A stretch of 64,000 nucleotides of DNA from Zygnema cylindricum (Eukaryota > Streptophyta > Zygnematophyceae > Zygnematales > Zygnemataceae). Position numbers and translations under genes: made by a program. The DNA is taken from contig JBBHKE010000284.1 of the NCBI GenBank assembly GCA_037447655.1, positions 16,906 through 80,905 on the forward strand. Reading direction: 5' to 3'. A model generated the notes under the pieces. That model was not told the origin of the DNA and searched no databases. It saw nothing but the letters and a program-made list of their open reading frames with translations. Below are positions 11,848-23,500 of this stretch, one piece after another. Within the stretch, counting starts at the first letter, position 1. Every line of letters starts with the position of its first letter.

Positions 11848-14233
11848 AATTTACCTAAACATTTAGCGATAACAAGAATTGTTACCAAAATTACACAAAC
11901 AGTTAACGATAACAAGAATTGTTACCTAAATTACACAAACAGTTTGCGATAACAAGAATTGTTACCAAAATTACACAAACAGTTAGCGATAACAAGAATT
12001 TTAACCTAAATTACACAAATTTTTAGCATTAACAAGAATTGTTATGTAAATTACACAAACAGGCAGTGATATGAAGAATTGTTACCTAAATTACAAAAAC
12101 AATTTGCAATAACAAGAATTCTTACCTAAATTAGAAAAACTGTTAGCGATAAAAAGAATTGTTACCTAAATTACACAAACTGTTAGAAATAACCAGAATT
12201 GTTACCTATAGCGAGAACAAAAATTGTTACCTAAATTACACAAACAGTTAGCGATAACAAGACTTGTTACCTAAACTACAAAAACAGTTAGCGATAACAA
12301 GAATTGTCACCTAAATTACCCAAAGAGTTAACGATAATAAGAATTGTTACTTAAAGTACACGAACTATTAGCGATAACAAGAATTGTTACCTAAATTACA
12401 CAAACAGTTAGCGATAACTAGAATTTTACCTAAATTACACAAACTGTTAGCGATAACAAGAATTGTTACCTAAATTACACAAACAGTTAGCGATAACAAG
12501 AATTGTTACCTAAATTACACAAACAGTTAGAGATAACAAAAATTATTACCTAAATTACACAGAGTTAGCGATAACAAGAATTGTTACCTAAATTACACAA
12601 ACTATTAGCGATAACAAGAATTGTTACCTAAATTATAGAAATAGTTAGTAATAACAAGATTTGTTACCTAAATTACACAAACTCTTACCGATAACAAGAA
12701 TTGTTACCTATAGTACACGCACTGTTAGCAATAACAAGAATTGTTACTTAAATTATACAAACAGTTAGCGATAACATGAATTGTTACCTAAACTACACAA
12801 GCATTTAGCGAAAACAAGAATTGTTACCTAAATTACACAAACAATTGGCGATAAAAAGAATTGTTACCTTATTACAAAAACAGCTAGAGATAACAAGAAT
12901 TCTTACCTAAATTGCACAAACAATTAGCGATAACAAGAATGGTTAACTAAATTACACAAACAGTTAGCGATAACAAGAATTGATACCTAAATTACAGAAA
13001 CAATTAGCGATAAAAAGAATTGTTAACTAAATAACAAAAATAGTTAGCAATAACAAGAGTTGTTACCGTAATTACACAAACAGTAAGCGATAACAAGAAT
13101 TGTTACCTTAATTACAAAAACAGTTAGCGAAAACAAGAATTGTCACCTAAATTACACAAATAGTTAGCTATAACAAGAATTGTTACCTAAATTACACAAA
13201 CTGTTACCGATAACAAGAATTGTTACCTATATTACACGAACTGTTAGCAATAACAATAATTGTTACTTAAATTATGCAAACAGTTAGCGATAACAAGAAT
13301 TGATACCTAAATTACAAAAACAGTTAGCGATAACAAGTATTTTAACCTAAATTACACAAATTTTTAGAATTAACAAGAATTGTTACCTAAATTACATAAA
13401 CAGTTAGCGATATCAATAATTGTTACCTAAATTACACAAACAATTACCGATAACAAGAATTGCTACCTAAATTACATAAACAATTAGCGATAACAAGAAT
13501 TGATACCAAAATTAGAAAAATTGATAGCCAAAACAAGAATTGTTACCTAAATCAATCAAACTGTTAGCAATAACCAGAATTGTTACCTTTAGTGATAACA
13601 AAAATTGTTACCTAAATTACACAAACAGTTAGCAATAACAAGAATTGTCACCTAAATTACCAAAATAGTTAACGATAACAAGAATTGTTACCTAAAGTAC
13701 ACAAACAGTTACCGATAACAAGAATTGTTACCTAAATTACACAAACAGTTAGCGATAACAAGAATTTTCCCTAAATTACACAAACAGTTAGCGATAAAAA
13801 GAATTGTTACCTAAATTACACAAACAATTAACGATAAGAAGAATTGTTACCTAAATTACACAAACAGTTAGCGATAACAAGAATTGTTACCTTAATTACA
13901 CACATTTAGCGATAACAAGAATTGTTACCTAAATTACACCAATTGTTAGCATAACAAGAATTGTTGCCTAAATTACAAAAACAATTAGCGATAACAAGAA
14001 TTGTTACCTAAATAACACAAATAGTGAGCGATAACAAGAATTGTTACCGTAATTACACAAATAGTTAGCGATAACAAGAATTGTTACCTTAATTACACAC
14101 ATTTAGTGATAATAAGAATTGTTACCTAAATTACACAAACAGTTAGGGGTTACAAGAGTTGTGACCTAAATTACACAAACAATTAGCGATAACAAGATAT
14201 GTTACCTAAATTACACAAACAGTTAGCGTTTAT
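11848..14233 (+). repeat. 40-bp satellite array, block 2
   Basis: About 60 copies of the same 40-bp unit as 1442-6272. The first unit after the copia-A LTR has a short internal deletion. The variant with TTTTTAGCATTAACAAG (about 12001-12040 and 13329-13380) recurs, as in the other blocks. No gene. Confidence 0.97.
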
Positions 14234-15233
14234 TGCAATTCTGTGTCCTCCATTGGACTACAAAATACAAGAAGCCTCTAGATAGTATTTAACTAACCCA
14301 CTTTAAGCCACGACCACTTCTGCCCAAGAAGGCAAACTGACGATTTGAGTGCACCTTTTTGTAGCCTGGACTCCCCTGAGTCCGTAGTAAAAAGAATCAC
14401 TGAAAACGGCCCACCAGGCGATAAGTTATGAGCCGGCAAAAATGCCAATTCATACAAAGCTCTCTTAAAGAGAGGTGTCTATCTACCAAATATTTCCTAA
14501 GTCCTAAATCCCTCTCACAACCCCTATCTACTAAAGTACGAACCAATCGTATTACTGTAAACTACAGAAAGGTACTATGGCCGATGTACTTTCTCTACGG
14601 CCGGTGTACGACAAGGCTCTTGAGTGGACGCGTGTCATTTTTCCACTTGTCCGTATTTCCTCCGGAATTCCCGTGACCGAATGTCATCCTTCCACGCGGC
14701 GCCACGTCATGCCACGTCCATAAAATCCAAAGTGACCATTTCGCGATCTCGGCGACGACGTGCGCCGTCGGATTAAATCCGACATTAAATGTCGACCGTT
14801 CAAAGTGTCTGTTTCATTTGTTTCGTGCGAAATGAGGTTCGCACTAAACCTTAACAAGTTCTATGTCGTTTCGTTTCATATTCCAGTTATATCATTTCGG
14901 TACTATACAATAGTTTATATATGAATGAAACCCTATATCATCTAACGGACTTCTACGACAGACTGGTTAGAGCTAACGGCTACGCCGCGCTCTACCGGTC
15001 GGGGGTTCGAGGCCTGCCGGACTCAACCTTTTGTTGAGAGTGACTTAAGTCACTCTTTAGTCCTTCCTATGGAGTTGAGGCAGCCATGGCTCCATCGCCC
15101 TCTCTCTCCTTCAGTGACAACAACAAGTATGGGGAAAAGAGAGAAGAGATGGAGGCAGGCTGCCATCATTTCTTATATATGTTTCCGCTAACTTATTTTA
15201 AACTAGAAAATACAAAAACTACTTATTTCAACA
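14234..15233 (-). repeat. copia-B 3' LTR
   Basis: Plus-strand ends TGCAATTCTG and ATTTCAACA; minus-strand ends TGTTGAAATAAG and CAGAATTGCA. It matches 19576-20576. It holds the palindrome GTCGGATTAAATCCGAC (14767-14783), a tRNA-like segment (about 14946-15028) and the palindrome GAGTGACTTAAGTCACTC (15038-15055). The G-box seen in the partner LTR is mutated here (GACGCGTGTC). Confidence 0.95.
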
Positions 15234-15245
15234 CTCCCCTTATTT
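15234..15245 (-). promoter_or_regulatory. polypurine tract of copia-B
   Basis: The minus strand reads AATAAGGGGAG directly before the 3' LTR start TGTTGAAA, the expected plus-strand primer. Confidence 0.8.
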
Positions 15246-15270
15246 TCTAGTCTATTTTCAATTTTTCTTT

Positions 15271-15740
15271 TTATCCACATTTTTCCCTGCAGTATTTTAA
15301 TTTTGGCGAGGGTACAGGTTTGGTCATCATGTCCGCTACCATTTCCTCATCAGATCTATATACAAGATTCATTATTTTATTCTCAACTTTTTCTCTTACA
15401 AAATTTAATCTTATGTCCATATGTTTAGCCTTAAAATGATCTTTTGGATTTGCTGCAATTGCTATGGCCGCTTGATTATCACAAAACACTTCATGCACTC
15501 CCTCCTTCATATACCCAAGTTCTTGCAGCAAGGACTTGACCCACATCAACTCTTTCACAGCAGAATAAGAGGCCATGTACTCAGCCTCCATGGTGGATTG
15601 AGCAACCACCTTCTGTTGCTTACTGCTCCAACAGCATGCACCTTCCCCAACGTATAACACATACCCAGAAGTGCATCGTCTCATAGGTGCGTCCCTATAA
15701 CCGGCATCACTCCAAGTAGTGATGTCAGTGTGCTCCCTCC
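15271..15740 (-). pseudogene. copia-B RNase H domain
   Basis: Minus strand: ITTWSDAGYRDAPMRRCTSGYV, VVAQSTMEAEYMASYSAVKEL, VFCDNQAAIAIAANP and HMDIRLNFVREKVENK, then VADMMTKPVPSPKLKYCREKCG and a stop. All expected RNase H motifs and acidic residues are present. It is one frame away from the reverse transcriptase; the shift lies in a G-rich run (GGGAGGG on the minus strand) near 15740, where the two frames encode the two halves of the same conserved stretch. Confidence 0.92.
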
Positions 15741-16736
15741 CAAATGCAACCATAACTCTCTGGTTCCTACCAGATATCTCATGACTCTCTTGGCTGCCTC
15801 CCAATCCCTCTTCCTAGGATCATTCATACTTCTATTGAGTACTCCAACTGCTGCCGCTATGTCCGGCCTGGTACAATTCATAAAATAGATTAAACTTCCT
15901 ACGACCTGTCTATAAGGGATAATTTTCATAAACTCTCTCTCTTTTGTACTCATTTGATCATCTAACATCATCACTCCTCCTTCTACACTCCCATCACTTA
16001 CTTCTTTCAAGTCCATGGGAGTGGTACAACTATTAGCATTTTCCATCTGGAATTTCTCAAACATATTACCTATTGCTTCTTTCTGAGTAAGTCTGATAAT
16101 CTTCTTCCCCCTATCTCTCTCCATTTGAATCCCCAAAATATATTTTGCCTCCCCTAAATCCTTCATATCAAATCTGCTTCTAAGATCTGTTTTTAACTTA
16201 TTGATCTTTTCCAAGGATTTACTCAACACAAGCAGATCATCTACATAAATTGCAATAAAAATGACACCATTCTCATCTTCAAACATATAGATAGAATGGT
16301 CAGAGTTGATACAGATATATCCCAGACTGGTAAGAAACTCATCTAGTTTCTTATTCCACTATCGGGGAGCCTGCTTTAGTCGATATAAGGACTTTATGAG
16401 CCTGCAGACTTTGCTCTCTTCTCCTTCTTCCACGAACCCCTCGGGTTGTCTCATGAAAATTTCTTCCTCTAACTCACCATTGAGGAAAGCAGTCTTAATG
16501 TCCATCTGATGTATTTCTATGTCTTCCGCTGCTGCCAGACTGAGGAGAATCCTTACTGATGGGAACCGAACAACTGGAGCAAAGGTCTCCTCGTAGTCAA
16601 TCCCCTCCTTTTGGGTGAACCCTTTCGCTACCAATCGAGCCTTATATCTCTCAATGGAATTATCTGGGTTCAATTTTAGTTTAAATACCCATTTACACCC
16701 AATAGGTTTTCTGTCTGGAGGACAATCTGCTAGTTC
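15741..16736 (-). pseudogene. copia-B reverse transcriptase
   Basis: The minus-strand frame follows on from the integrase after the TAG at 16737-16739. Motifs: [70 protein letters not shown], a TAG stop at 16359-16361, then WNKKLDEFL and the catalytic FIAIYVDDLLVLSKS, KYILGIQMERDRG and YFMNCTRPDIAAAVGVL. The catalytic YVDD is intact. Only the two TAG codons and the downstream frameshift prevent a continuous product. Confidence 0.93.
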
Positions 16737-16739
16737 CTA

Positions 16740-17882
16740 AGTATTTGCTTCCATGATAGAAGCCATCTCATCATTTATAACTCTAATCCATCTTTCATTT
16801 TCAGGACTATTCATAGCCTCCAAGTACGACTGAGGCTCATCAGGGTGAGATAGCTTAGTTACCTTATGAGCGGCTTGTTTTTCCTGTAATCTTTTGCTGC
16901 TCCTCCTTCCTCCCTCAAACTCCGAAGCAGGGATAGATGGAAGTCTTGGATTTCTTCTCACTGTCTCATCGGCTCCCCTGTCCATGGAAACCGGTTCTTG
17001 TCCTGCCTCTTCTATCTCCTCGAAGTCCATAGGAGTATGCGAGGTTTCCGTTGAGTCTCCTGTATCTTGGATCTCGCCTGAATCTGTAATCATGGTTTCA
17101 CCCATGTCCCTTTCGGGAACGATCGAGTTCTCCACACTTTCGGACTCAAATCTGATCCTTATCTTCTTTATATATTTGAAGGGGTCAAATGATTTCCCTT
17201 CATCCATGACAACTAAGTGTTTGACCAAAATGATATCTTTCTTTGCTAAGTCATAGACTCTATATCCCTTAACATCCTCATCATATCCCACAAAGTATCC
17301 AGGTTTTCCCTTAGCATTTAGTTTCCAGTTTTTCCTATCCGTGTCAAGACTGTAAACTTGGCTATCAAATACTTTAAGGTGTGAAATATCTGGTTTCCTT
17401 CCAACCCATCTCTCATAAGGTGTGACTCCCTTTACAGCTGAGGTAAGGACTCTATTCTTAATATAGTTGGCACAGTTCATTGCCTCTGCCCAAAATCTCT
17501 TTCCTATTTTCTTGTCTGCCAACATACTGCATGCACTATCTCCTTGTGTTCTATTCAACCTCTCAGCTACCCCATTTTGTTCCGGGTTATATGGTACAGT
17601 TTTCTCGTGTTGCACTCCCTCATCTCTCAGATATTCCTCAAACTGGTTAGAGGTATATTCCCCCCCATTATCACTCCTTATCCTCTTAATAGGGGTTTCA
17701 TGCAACTTCTCACTCCATGCTTTATATTCTTTGAAGTAAGTTGATGCTTCAGACTTATTTTTCAGAAAGTAGACTCTAGAGTATCTAGACCAATCATCAG
17801 TTATTGTCATCATAAACCTCTTTCCTCCAACCGAAGGTACATTTGCAGGTCCCCAAATATCTGTGTGGACCAAATCTAACAC
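16740..17882 (-). pseudogene. copia-B integrase core and C-terminus
   Basis: 381 codons open between two TAG stops. It reads LDLVHTDIWGP, TITDDWSRYSRVYFLKNKSE (first Asp), IRSDNGGEYTSNQF (second Asp) and VPYNPEQNGVAERLNRTQGD (Glu), then the copia C-terminal KPDISHLKVFDSQVY and GYFVGYDEDVKGYRVYD. An acidic, low-complexity linker (about residues 240-330) leads to the reverse transcriptase. The zinc-binding part of integrase (WHKQLGHVHSDRL, CSGCAQGK) lies upstream of the TAG, in the gag-protease open frame. The methionine at 17882 is internal to the polyprotein. Confidence 0.93.
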
Positions 17883-17885
17883 TTT

Positions 17886-19595
17886 CTAACCTCTATATGT
17901 GGCGGCTTTGGGAAAGGGAAGTCTGTGAGCCTTACCTTGAGCACAACCACTACAATCATCCATCATTTCATTATCCCCAAACTGAATGCCATCTACTTCC
18001 CCAAGCTTTTTCATTTCCCTCAACCTATCAGAATGCACATGCCCCAACTGCTTATGCCAAATCATCACCTTAGGAACACCAACATAGTAAGCATTCTTCT
18101 TTTCATTACTCAAGTTAAGCCTAAACATTCCTTGGCTACCCTTATCTGCTGTGAAGTAAACTTCATTCCCATACTTAGCTGTAAAGATTCCCTTTCTGGT
18201 GAAGGTATCAAACTCTTTGTCATCTAACACAAACGTAGAGACAATATTTTTACTCAGCTGAGGAATGTAAAGTACATTTGAGAATGTCAGTATAGAGGTC
18301 TTACCCTCCACTAAGAATTTCAGATCTACTGATCCCACTAGATCTGTAGTAACCACTCTCCCATCCCCATACTCTTTCTCTACAGTAGGAATCTTTCGTA
18401 GCTTAGTGAAGAGTTCTTTATCACGACACATATGCATGGATGCACCTGAGTCGATTATCCATCCTTCCTGTGGAGCTTCCCGAATTGCTCCAAGGGCACA
18501 CTTCTGCCTCCGAGGGATCTCCTTCTCCTCCAGACTCTCGTCAAGAAGAAGCTCCCCATCCTCCTCAGATGACTCATCCTCGGTTTCTCCTGACACTTTT
18601 GTAACCACAAGTGCCTTTTTCTTCCCTCCGAAAGAACCCCCTCCACGGTTTTCTTGGAGCCTCAGCTCTGACAACTTGACACAATCTGCAATAAAGTGTC
18701 CCGACTTTTTGCAATAATGACAAAGACCCTTTGGGGGCCTCTGTCCCCCATAATTATCTCTTTCCCCTCTATAAGGTTTCTTCGGATCCTTCCCCCATCG
18801 GTCCCCTCCTGCTGTTAGAGCTTGAATGCTCTTTCCTCCTCTCCTAATATCCATTGTGTTTTCCTGCACAAGTATCATCTTGACTACTGTGTTCCATTTC
18901 CATGAACTATCAGGCATTCCCTGTACTCGGTACACTATGTTTTCGAACTCATCTGGTAATTTCATGATAAGGTTGTTAACTTTCATTTTCATTGTACCTG
19001 TCCACCCGGTGCTTTCCATTTCCATATACAAACAAGAAAGATCATTACAGTAATCTAACATATTTCCTCCTTTGTAAGTGTAACTCAATAGCTTTTGCTC
19101 AGCCAACTGGAGCTCCTGAATAGTTCTAGCTCTATAAATCTCCACCAAACTCTCCCACAATTCCTCGGCCTTGTAAATATGAAGATGAGGAGTGGCCAAA
19201 CCTTGAGTGAGGTGCCTCAAAATGAAGTTCTTGGCATCCATGTTTACATCCTCCCACATTTGAGTATCGTTCTCCACGGTCTTCACGATCGCCGTTCCCG
19301 ATACTCTGGCAATAGGAGTGAGGGGTGTCTCCTTCCCTTTCTCCTTTTCGGACACACTGCTGTCCCCATCATCTGCCTCCTCCGCTGAGGCAGCCGTTGT
19401 TGCAGAAAACCTTACTCCCCCAAATCTTGGTGGAGTTCCCGAAGGTGGATGTTTCACTTGTCCACTGACGATACCCCAGTATCGTTTTTCACACAAAGCT
19501 CCCATCATCATGGCTTCCCAATAGATGAACCCAGATCCATTGAAGGTGGGCACCCTAGAGGGTGGGCCCATAACCTGCAATTCTGTGTCCTCCAT
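17886..19595 (-). CDS. copia-B Gag-protease polyprotein (open, 569 codons)
   Basis: The longest intact frame in the window. It starts at an ATG inside the 5' LTR (19593-19595; MEDTELQ) and reads through the primer-binding site (QVMGPPSRVP). Residues about 1-250 are copia Gag, including the conserved LAEQKLLSYTYKGGNMLDYC and MKLPDEFENIVYRVQ. A CCHC zinc knuckle, CHYCKKSGHFIADC, lies near residue 290. An acidic linker follows (ETEDESSEEDGE). The protease active site is GWIIDSGASMHMCRDKEL near residue 380. The frame ends with the integrase zinc region (WHKQLGHVHSDRLREM, CSGCAQGKAHRLPF). The TAG at 17886-17888 separates it in frame from the integrase core. It could still encode a particle protein and protease, but the element cannot make Pol without read-through. 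Confidence 0.9.
   Translation of the reverse strand: MEDTELQVMGPPSRVPTFNGSGFIYWEAMMMGALCEKRYWGIVSGQVKHPPSGTPPRFGGVRFSATTAASAEEADDGDSSVSEKEKGKETPLTPIARVSGTAIVKTVENDTQMWEDVNMDAKNFILRHLTQGLATPHLHIYKAEELWESLVEIYRARTIQELQLAEQKLLSYTYKGGNMLDYCNDLSCLYMEMESTGWTGTMKMKVNNLIMKLPDEFENIVYRVQGMPDSSWKWNTVVKMILVQENTMDIRRGGKSIQALTAGGDRWGKDPKKPYRGERDNYGGQRPPKGLCHYCKKSGHFIADCVKLSELRLQENRGGGSFGGKKKALVVTKVSGETEDESSEEDGELLLDESLEEKEIPRRQKCALGAIREAPQEGWIIDSGASMHMCRDKELFTKLRKIPTVEKEYGDGRVVTTDLVGSVDLKFLVEGKTSILTFSNVLYIPQLSKNIVSTFVLDDKEFDTFTRKGIFTAKYGNEVYFTADKGSQGMFRLNLSNEKKNAYYVGVPKVMIWHKQLGHVHSDRLREMKKLGEVDGIQFGDNEMMDDCSGCAQGKAHRLPFPKAATYRG
19561..19575 (-). promoter_or_regulatory. copia-B primer-binding site (half-tRNA iMet type)
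   Basis: Minus strand GGTTATGGGCCCACC, directly after the 5' LTR. From memory it is a perfect 15-base complement to the anticodon arm of plant initiator-Met tRNA. The usual 3'-end priming would need TGGTATCAGAGC, which is absent. The site is translated as part of Gag. Confidence 0.8.
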
Positions 19596-20289
19596 TGGAC
19601 TACAGAATACAGGAAGCCTCTAGATAGTATTTAACTAACCCACTTTAAGCCACAACCACTTCAGCCCAAGAAGGCAAACTGACAATTTGACTGCACCCTT
19701 GTGTAGCGTGGACTCCCCTGAGTCCGTAGCAAAAAGAATCACTGAAATTAGCCAACCAGGCGATAAGTTATGAGCCGGCAAAAATGCCTATTTATACAAA
19801 GCTCTCTTAGAGAGAGGTGTCTATCTACCAAATACTTCCTAAGTCCTAAATCCCTCTCACAACCCCTATCTACTAAAGTACGAACCAATCGTATTACTGT
19901 AAAGTACAGAAAGGTACTATGGCCGATGTACTTTCTGTACGGCTAGAGTACGACAAGGCTCTTGAGTGGACACGTGTCATTTTTCCACTTGTCCGTATTT
20001 CCTCCGGAATTCCCGCGACCGAATGTCATCCTTCCACGCGGCGCCACGTCATGCCACGTCCATAAAATCCAAAGTGACCATTCCGCGATCTCGGCGACGA
20101 CGTGCGCCGTCGGATTAAATCCGACATTAAATGTCGACCGTTCAAAGTGTCTGTTTCATTTGTTTCGTGCGAAATGAGGTTCGCACTAAACCTTAACAAG
20201 TTCTATGTTCGTTTTGTTTCATATTCCAGTTATATCATTTCGGGACTATACAATAGTTTATATATGAATGAAACCCTATATCATCTAAC

Positions 20290-20366
20290 GGACTTCTACG
20301 ACAGACTGGTTAGAGCTAACGGCTACGCCGCACTATACCGGTCGGGGGTTCGAGTCCTACCGGACT
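20290..20366 (+). repeat. tRNA-Arg-like segment inside copia-B LTR
   Basis: Antisense to the element. GGTTAGAGCTAACGGCTACG resembles a box A plus an anticodon arm with ACG, and GGGGGTTCGAGTCC is a good box B. The order and spacing resemble bacterial/plastid-type tRNA-Arg(ACG) (AGAGC...GGCTACG...GTCGGGGGTTCGA). The acceptor stem does not pair convincingly. It is a tRNA-derived or tRNA-mimic segment, not a functional gene. Copies lie at 14946-15028 and, reversed, at 62921-63000. Confidence 0.45.
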
Positions 20367-20380
20367 CAACCTTTTGTTGA

Positions 20381-20398
20381 GAGTGACTTAAGTCACTC
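20381..20398. promoter_or_regulatory. 18-bp perfect palindrome in copia-B LTR
   Basis: GAGTGACTTAAGTCACTC is its own reverse complement. It is immediately preceded by a smaller inverted repeat CTCAAC-CTTTT-GTTGAG. Both are preserved in the other LTR (15038-15055); the copy at about 62894 has a mismatch. It may be a protein-binding site or RNA hairpin; no function is shown. Confidence 0.6.
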
Positions 20399-20576
20399 TT
20401 TAGTCCTTCCTATGGAGCAGAGGCAGCCATGGCTCCATCGCTCTCTCTCTCCTTCAGTGACTCCAACAAGTATAGGGAAAAGAGAGAAGAGATGGAGGCA
20501 GGCTACCATCATTTCTTATATATGTTTCCCTTAACTTATTTTAAACTAGAAAATACAAAAACTACTTATTTCAACA

Positions 20577-23500
20577 GAATTGTTACCTAAATTACACAAA
20601 CTATTAGCGATAACAAGAATTGTTACCTAAATTACATAAACATTTAGTAATAACAAGATTTGTTACATAAATTACACAAATAGTTAGCGATAACAAGAAT
20701 TGTTCGCTAAATTACAAATACAGTTAGTGTAACAAGAATTGTTATCAAATTACACAAAGAGTTAGCGATAACAAGAATTGTTACCTAAATAACAGAAACA
20801 ATTAGTGATAACAAGAATTGATACCTATATTACAAACACAGTTAGGAATAACAAGAATTATTACTTAAATTACATATAAAGTTAGCGATAAACAGAATTG
20901 TTACCTAAATTACACAAACAGTTAGCGATAACAAGAATTGTTACCAAAATTACAAAAAACATTAGCGATAACAAGAATTATCACCTATATTACACAAATA
21001 GTTAGCGATAACAAGAATTGTTACCTAAATTACACAAACAGTTACGGATAACATGAATTATTACCAAAACTACACAAACACTTAGCAAAAACAAGAATTG
21101 TTACCTTATTACAGAAAACGTTAGCGATAACAATAATTCTTACCTAAATTACACAAACAATTAGCGATAACAAGAATGGTTAACTAAATTACACAAACAG
21201 TGAGCGATAACAAAATTTGACACCTAAATTACAAAAAAAGTTAGCAATAACAAGAATTAAGATCAAATTACACAAACAGTTAGCGATAACAAGAATTGTT
21301 ACCTTAATTACAAAAACTGTTATCGATATCAAGAATTGCTACCTAAATTACACAAACTGTTATCCATAACCAGAATTGTAACCTAAATTACACAAACAAA
21401 AAGCAATATCAAGATTTGATGCCTAAATTACACAAACAGTTAGCGATAACAAGAAATGTTACCTAAATTACCCAAATAGTTAACAATAACAAGAATTAAG
21501 ATCAAATTACACAAACAGTTAGCGATAACAAGAATTGTTACCTAAATTACAAAAACTGTTATCGATATCAAGAATTGCTACCTAAATTACACAAACTGTT
21601 AGCCATAACCAGAATTGTAACCTAAATTACACAAACAGTTAGCAATAACAAGATTTGTCACCTAAATTACACAAACAGTTAGCGATAACAAGAAATGTTA
21701 CCTAAATTACCCAAACAGTTAGCGATAAACAGAATTATTAACTAAATTACAGAAACAATTAGCGATAACAAGAATTTTAACCCAAATTACACAAATTTTT
21801 AGCATTAACAAGAATCGTTACGTAAATTACACAAACAGTTAGTGATATCAAGAATTATTACCTAAATTACACAAACAATTACCGATAACAAGAATTATTA
21901 CCTAAATTACAAAAACAATTAGCGATAACAAGAATTGTTACATAAATTAGAAAAACTGATAGCGATAACAAGAATTGTTACATAAATTACACACACTATT
22001 AGCAATAACCAGAATTGTTACCTATAGCAATATCAAAAATTGTTACCTAAATTACACAAACAGTTATCGATAACAAGAATTGTCACCTAAATTACCCAAA
22101 CAGTTAACGATAACAAGAATTGTTACCTAAAGTACACAAACAGTTACCGATAACAAGAATTGTTACCTAAATTACACAAACCGTTAGCGATAACAAGAAT
22201 TGTTACCTAAATTACACAAACAGTTAGCGATAACAAGAATTGTTACCTAAATTACACACAGTTAGCGATAACAAGAATTGTTACCTAAATTGCACAAATT
22301 ATTAGCATAACAAGAATTGTTACCTTAATTACAGAAACAATTAGCGATATTAAGAATTGTTACCTAAATAACACAAACAGTTAGCGATAACAAGAGTTGT
22401 GACCTAAATTACACAAACAGTTAGCGATAACAAGATATGTTACCTAAATTACACAAACAATTAGCGATAACAAGAATTGTTACCTAAATTACACAAACTA
22501 TAATCAATAACAAGAATTGTTACCTAAATTACAGAAACAGTTAGTAATAACAAGATTTGTTACCTAAATTACACAAATAGTTAGTGATAACAAGAATTGT
22601 TCGCTAAATTACAAAAACAGATAGCGATAACAAGAATTGTTATCAAATTACACAAACAGATAGCGATAGCAAGAATTGTTACCTAAATTACAGAAACAGT
22701 TAGTAATAACAAGAATTGTTACCTAAATAACAGAAACAATTAGCAATAACAAGAATTAATACCTAAATTACACAAACAATTAGCGATAAGAAGAATTGTT
22801 ACCTAAATTACAAAAACAGTTAGCGATAACAAGAATTGTCACCTATATTACACAAATAGTTAGGAATAACAAGAATTATTACCTAAATTACACAAACAAT
22901 TGGCTATAACAAGAATTGTTACCTAAATTACACAAAGTATTAGCGATAACAAGATTTGTTACCTAAATTACACACAGTTAGCGATAACAAGAATTGTTAC
23001 CTAAATATAGAAACAGTTAGCGATAACAATAACTGTTACCTAAATATCAATAACAGTTAACGATAACAAGAATTGTTACCTAAACTACACAAATAGTTAG
23101 CGATAACAAGTATTGTTACCTGAAAAACACAAACAGTTAGTGATAACAAGAATAGAAACCTAAATTACACAAACTCTTAGCAATAACAAGAATTTTAACC
23201 TAAATTACACAAATTTTTAGCATTAACAAGAATTGTTACCTAAATTACAAAAATAGTTAACAAGAATTGTTACCTAAATTACAGAAACAGTTAGTGATAA
23301 CAAGAATTGTTACCTAAATTACACAAACAATTAGCCATAACAAGAATTGTTACCAAATTTACACAAAAAATTAGCAATATCAAGAATTATTATTTAAATT
23401 ACACAAAAAATTAGCAATAACAAGAATTGTTACCTAAATTACACAAACAGTTAGCGATAACAAGAATTGTTACCTAAATTACACAAACTTTAAGCGATAA

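Larger units (their letters stand above)
14234..20576 (-). mobile_element. copia-B: Ty1/copia LTR retrotransposon, nearly complete
   Basis: A 6.3-kb element with LTRs of 1000 and 1001 bp whose ends are TG...CA, reading right to left inside the satellite. The order is gag-protease, integrase, reverse transcriptase, RNase H in a single frame, broken by three TAG stops (17886-17888, 16737-16739, 16359-16361) and one frameshift near 15740. The LTRs differ at about 40 positions by eye (around 96% identity), so it looks somewhat younger than copia-A. No convincing target-site duplication was seen (TTTAT on the left, GAATT on the right). Confidence 0.95.
19576..20576 (-). repeat. copia-B 5' LTR
   Basis: Partner of 14234-15233. 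It contains a G-box palindrome GACACGTGTC (19969-19978), ACGT-rich sequence (about 20035-20060), the palindrome GTCGGATTAAATCCGAC (20109-20125), two TATA-like tracts on the minus strand (about 20255-20266 and 20516-20527), a tRNA-like segment and the palindrome GAGTGACTTAAGTCACTC (20381-20398). The first 20 bp upstream of the primer-binding site encode the start of Gag. Plus-strand open frames here are noise. Confidence 0.95.

Noticed and set aside
14946-15028. Functional tRNA-Arg gene
   Set aside because: Box A and B are present but the acceptor stem does not pair, and the segment recurs at the same place in each copia-B LTR.
16894-18227. Several plus-strand frames opposite the copia-B polyprotein (also 18406-19634)
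   Set aside because: They are antisense shadows of the integrase and Gag-protease frames with no recognisable domain.
14229-20581. Target-site duplication for copia-B
   Set aside because: The five bases on the left (TTTAT) and right (GAATT) differ; the variable satellite target makes shorter matches meaningless.
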